This document shows positions 63,279 to 64,000 of a DNA stretch of 64,000 nucleotides, piece by piece. Every line of letters starts with the position of its first letter. Position 1 is the first letter of the stretch. Under the pieces are notes generated by a model, which worked only from the letters and a program-made list of their open reading frames with translations, did not search any database and had not been told where the DNA came from. This DNA is from Paenibacillus sp. YYML68. GTDB taxonomy: Bacteria; Bacillota; Bacilli; Paenibacillales; NBRC-103111. The stretch spans positions 4,848,501 through 4,912,500 of the forward strand of contig NZ_BQYI01000001.1 in the NCBI RefSeq assembly GCF_027923405.1, in the 5' to 3' direction. The position numbers were made by a program, and so were the translations under genes.

Positions 63279-63910
63279 ATCCCATCCCCCATGATGAAGC
63301 CCCATTCCTTGCGCTCGATCTGATGACCCTCCAACGTCGTCTTCATCCCGAGGCGAGTACGTATCGCGACCAAGATCGGTCCGATCAGGAAGCCGCTCAG
63401 AATCATGAGTGCCGGATGAATATGCGGCAGGAACAGAATGCCGAGTGTCACGAGCACGACGCCGAACGTCATCTTATCCAGCACCGCTGTCTTGCCGATC
63501 TTGTAGCCCGCATAGCAGATGAGGGCGACGATCGCCGCGCGTATGCCCTGGAACGCCGCCTCGATCTTCGGGTGATCGTGCACCTCCATGAAGAACACCG
63601 ACAGCAGCAGCACGATGAGGAACGTCGGCAGCAGTACGCCGGCCATTGCCGCGATCGCGCCTAGCGGTCCAGCCAGTCGGTAGCCGATGAACGTCGCCGA
63701 GTTAATAGCGATAGCGCCCGGGATCGACTCTGCAACCGCGAACACGTCCGCGACCTCCTTCGTCTCGAGCCACTTGCGCTTATCCACCACTTCCTTCTCA
63801 ATGAGTGGAATCATGGCGTAGCCGCCGCCGAACGTGACCGGACCGATCCGCAGAAAGCACAGAAATATGGATGGAATGCGCCCCCAGCGCTCCTTGAACG
63901 ATGTATGCAT
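63275..63910 (-). CDS. Chromate transporter, half-size subunit 1
   Basis: A 211-residue half transporter with VTFGGGYAMIPLIEKEVV and DVFAVAESIPGAIAIN. ATG 63910 has AAGGGGGCGGG upstream. With the second half it would export chromate; the natural substrate may be another anion. Confidence 0.9.
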   Translation of the reverse strand: MHTSFKERWGRIPSIFLCFLRIGPVTFGGGYAMIPLIEKEVVDKRKWLETKEVADVFAVAESIPGAIAINSATFIGYRLAGPLGAIAAMAGVLLPTFLIVLLLSVFFMEVHDHPKIEAAFQGIRAAIVALICYAGYKIGKTAVLDKMTFGVVLVTLGILFLPHIHPALMILSGFLIGPILVAIRTRLGMKTTLEGHQIERKEWGFIMGDGI

Positions 63911-63943
63911 AAGTCCCGCCCCCTTACTTTACTTGTCAAACTA

Positions 63944-63971
63944 AGTATAGCATCTTTATTTCAACTTGAAA
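63944..63971 (-). promoter_or_regulatory. Extended -10 promoter and palindrome before the chromate genes
   Basis: On the minus strand TGC precedes -10 TATACT (63944-63949). The perfect palindrome TTTCAACTTGAAA (63959-63971) overlaps the -35 region and may be a repressor site. Confidence 0.45.
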
Positions 63972-64000
63972 ATAAGGAGTTGGATTTTTAGAGTTAATAT

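Overview
The window looks like a chromosomal segment of a Paenibacillus-type bacterium (Bacillota, Paenibacillaceae). Evidence: fairly high G+C for a Bacillota, strong AGGAGG ribosome binding sites, sigma-A promoters, the secG-esterase-rnr-smpB-ssrA neighbourhood, an Lpl/Ytc-type sugar transporter beside a CBM22/GH10/CBM9/FIMAH xylanase, and large AraC regulators with sensor domains. Nearly everything is on the minus strand. All names come from motif recognition; no database search was run.

Region by region: (1) 1-8237, a surface or appendage cluster: a secreted giant protein with VCBS repeats and 18 in-register 237-bp InlB-type repeats (it runs off the left edge), two phage-tail-collar proteins without a phage, and an acetyltransferase. 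(2) 8463-16924, a complete type II Wadjet (JetABCD) plasmid-defence operon. (3) 17078-20757, a NarL/HPK7 two-component system divergent from a small membrane protein gene, with phased TTCCC/GGGAA half-sites between them. (4) 20888-30741, an operon coding for an ATP-grasp ligase, a DUF364 Rossmann protein, a methyltransferase, a Nik/Cnt-like ABC importer and an SbnA-like PLP enzyme. A consensus promoter and two Zur-box-like sequences suggest an uncharacterised, zinc-responsive metallophore system. (5) 30906-32218, a small basic protein and a membrane-anchored Mrr-type nuclease. (6) 32390-53117, plant-polysaccharide use: pectate lyase, GH130, GH10, GH42, an Lpl-type importer, its AraC/Cache regulator, then a sulfatase and an ADP-ribosylglycohydrolase-family protein with a divergent AraC regulator. 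(7) 54213-56787, the ssrA (tmRNA) gene followed by two small AT-rich cassettes (Fic; PIN plus PD-(D/E)XK-like nuclease), each ending in a near-perfect 82-nt copy of the tmRNA 3' end and its own terminator, with no integrase. (8) 57041-61531, smpB, rnr with an unusual RGG-like tail, an esterase and secG. (9) 61691-63910, a formylglycine-generating enzyme, which could mature the Cys-type sulfatase of region 6, and a split chromate transporter.

The most promising undescribed systems are the zincophore-like operon (4), the integrase-less tmRNA cassettes with the PIN/nuclease pair (7), and the collar-protein/giant-repeat surface cluster (1).
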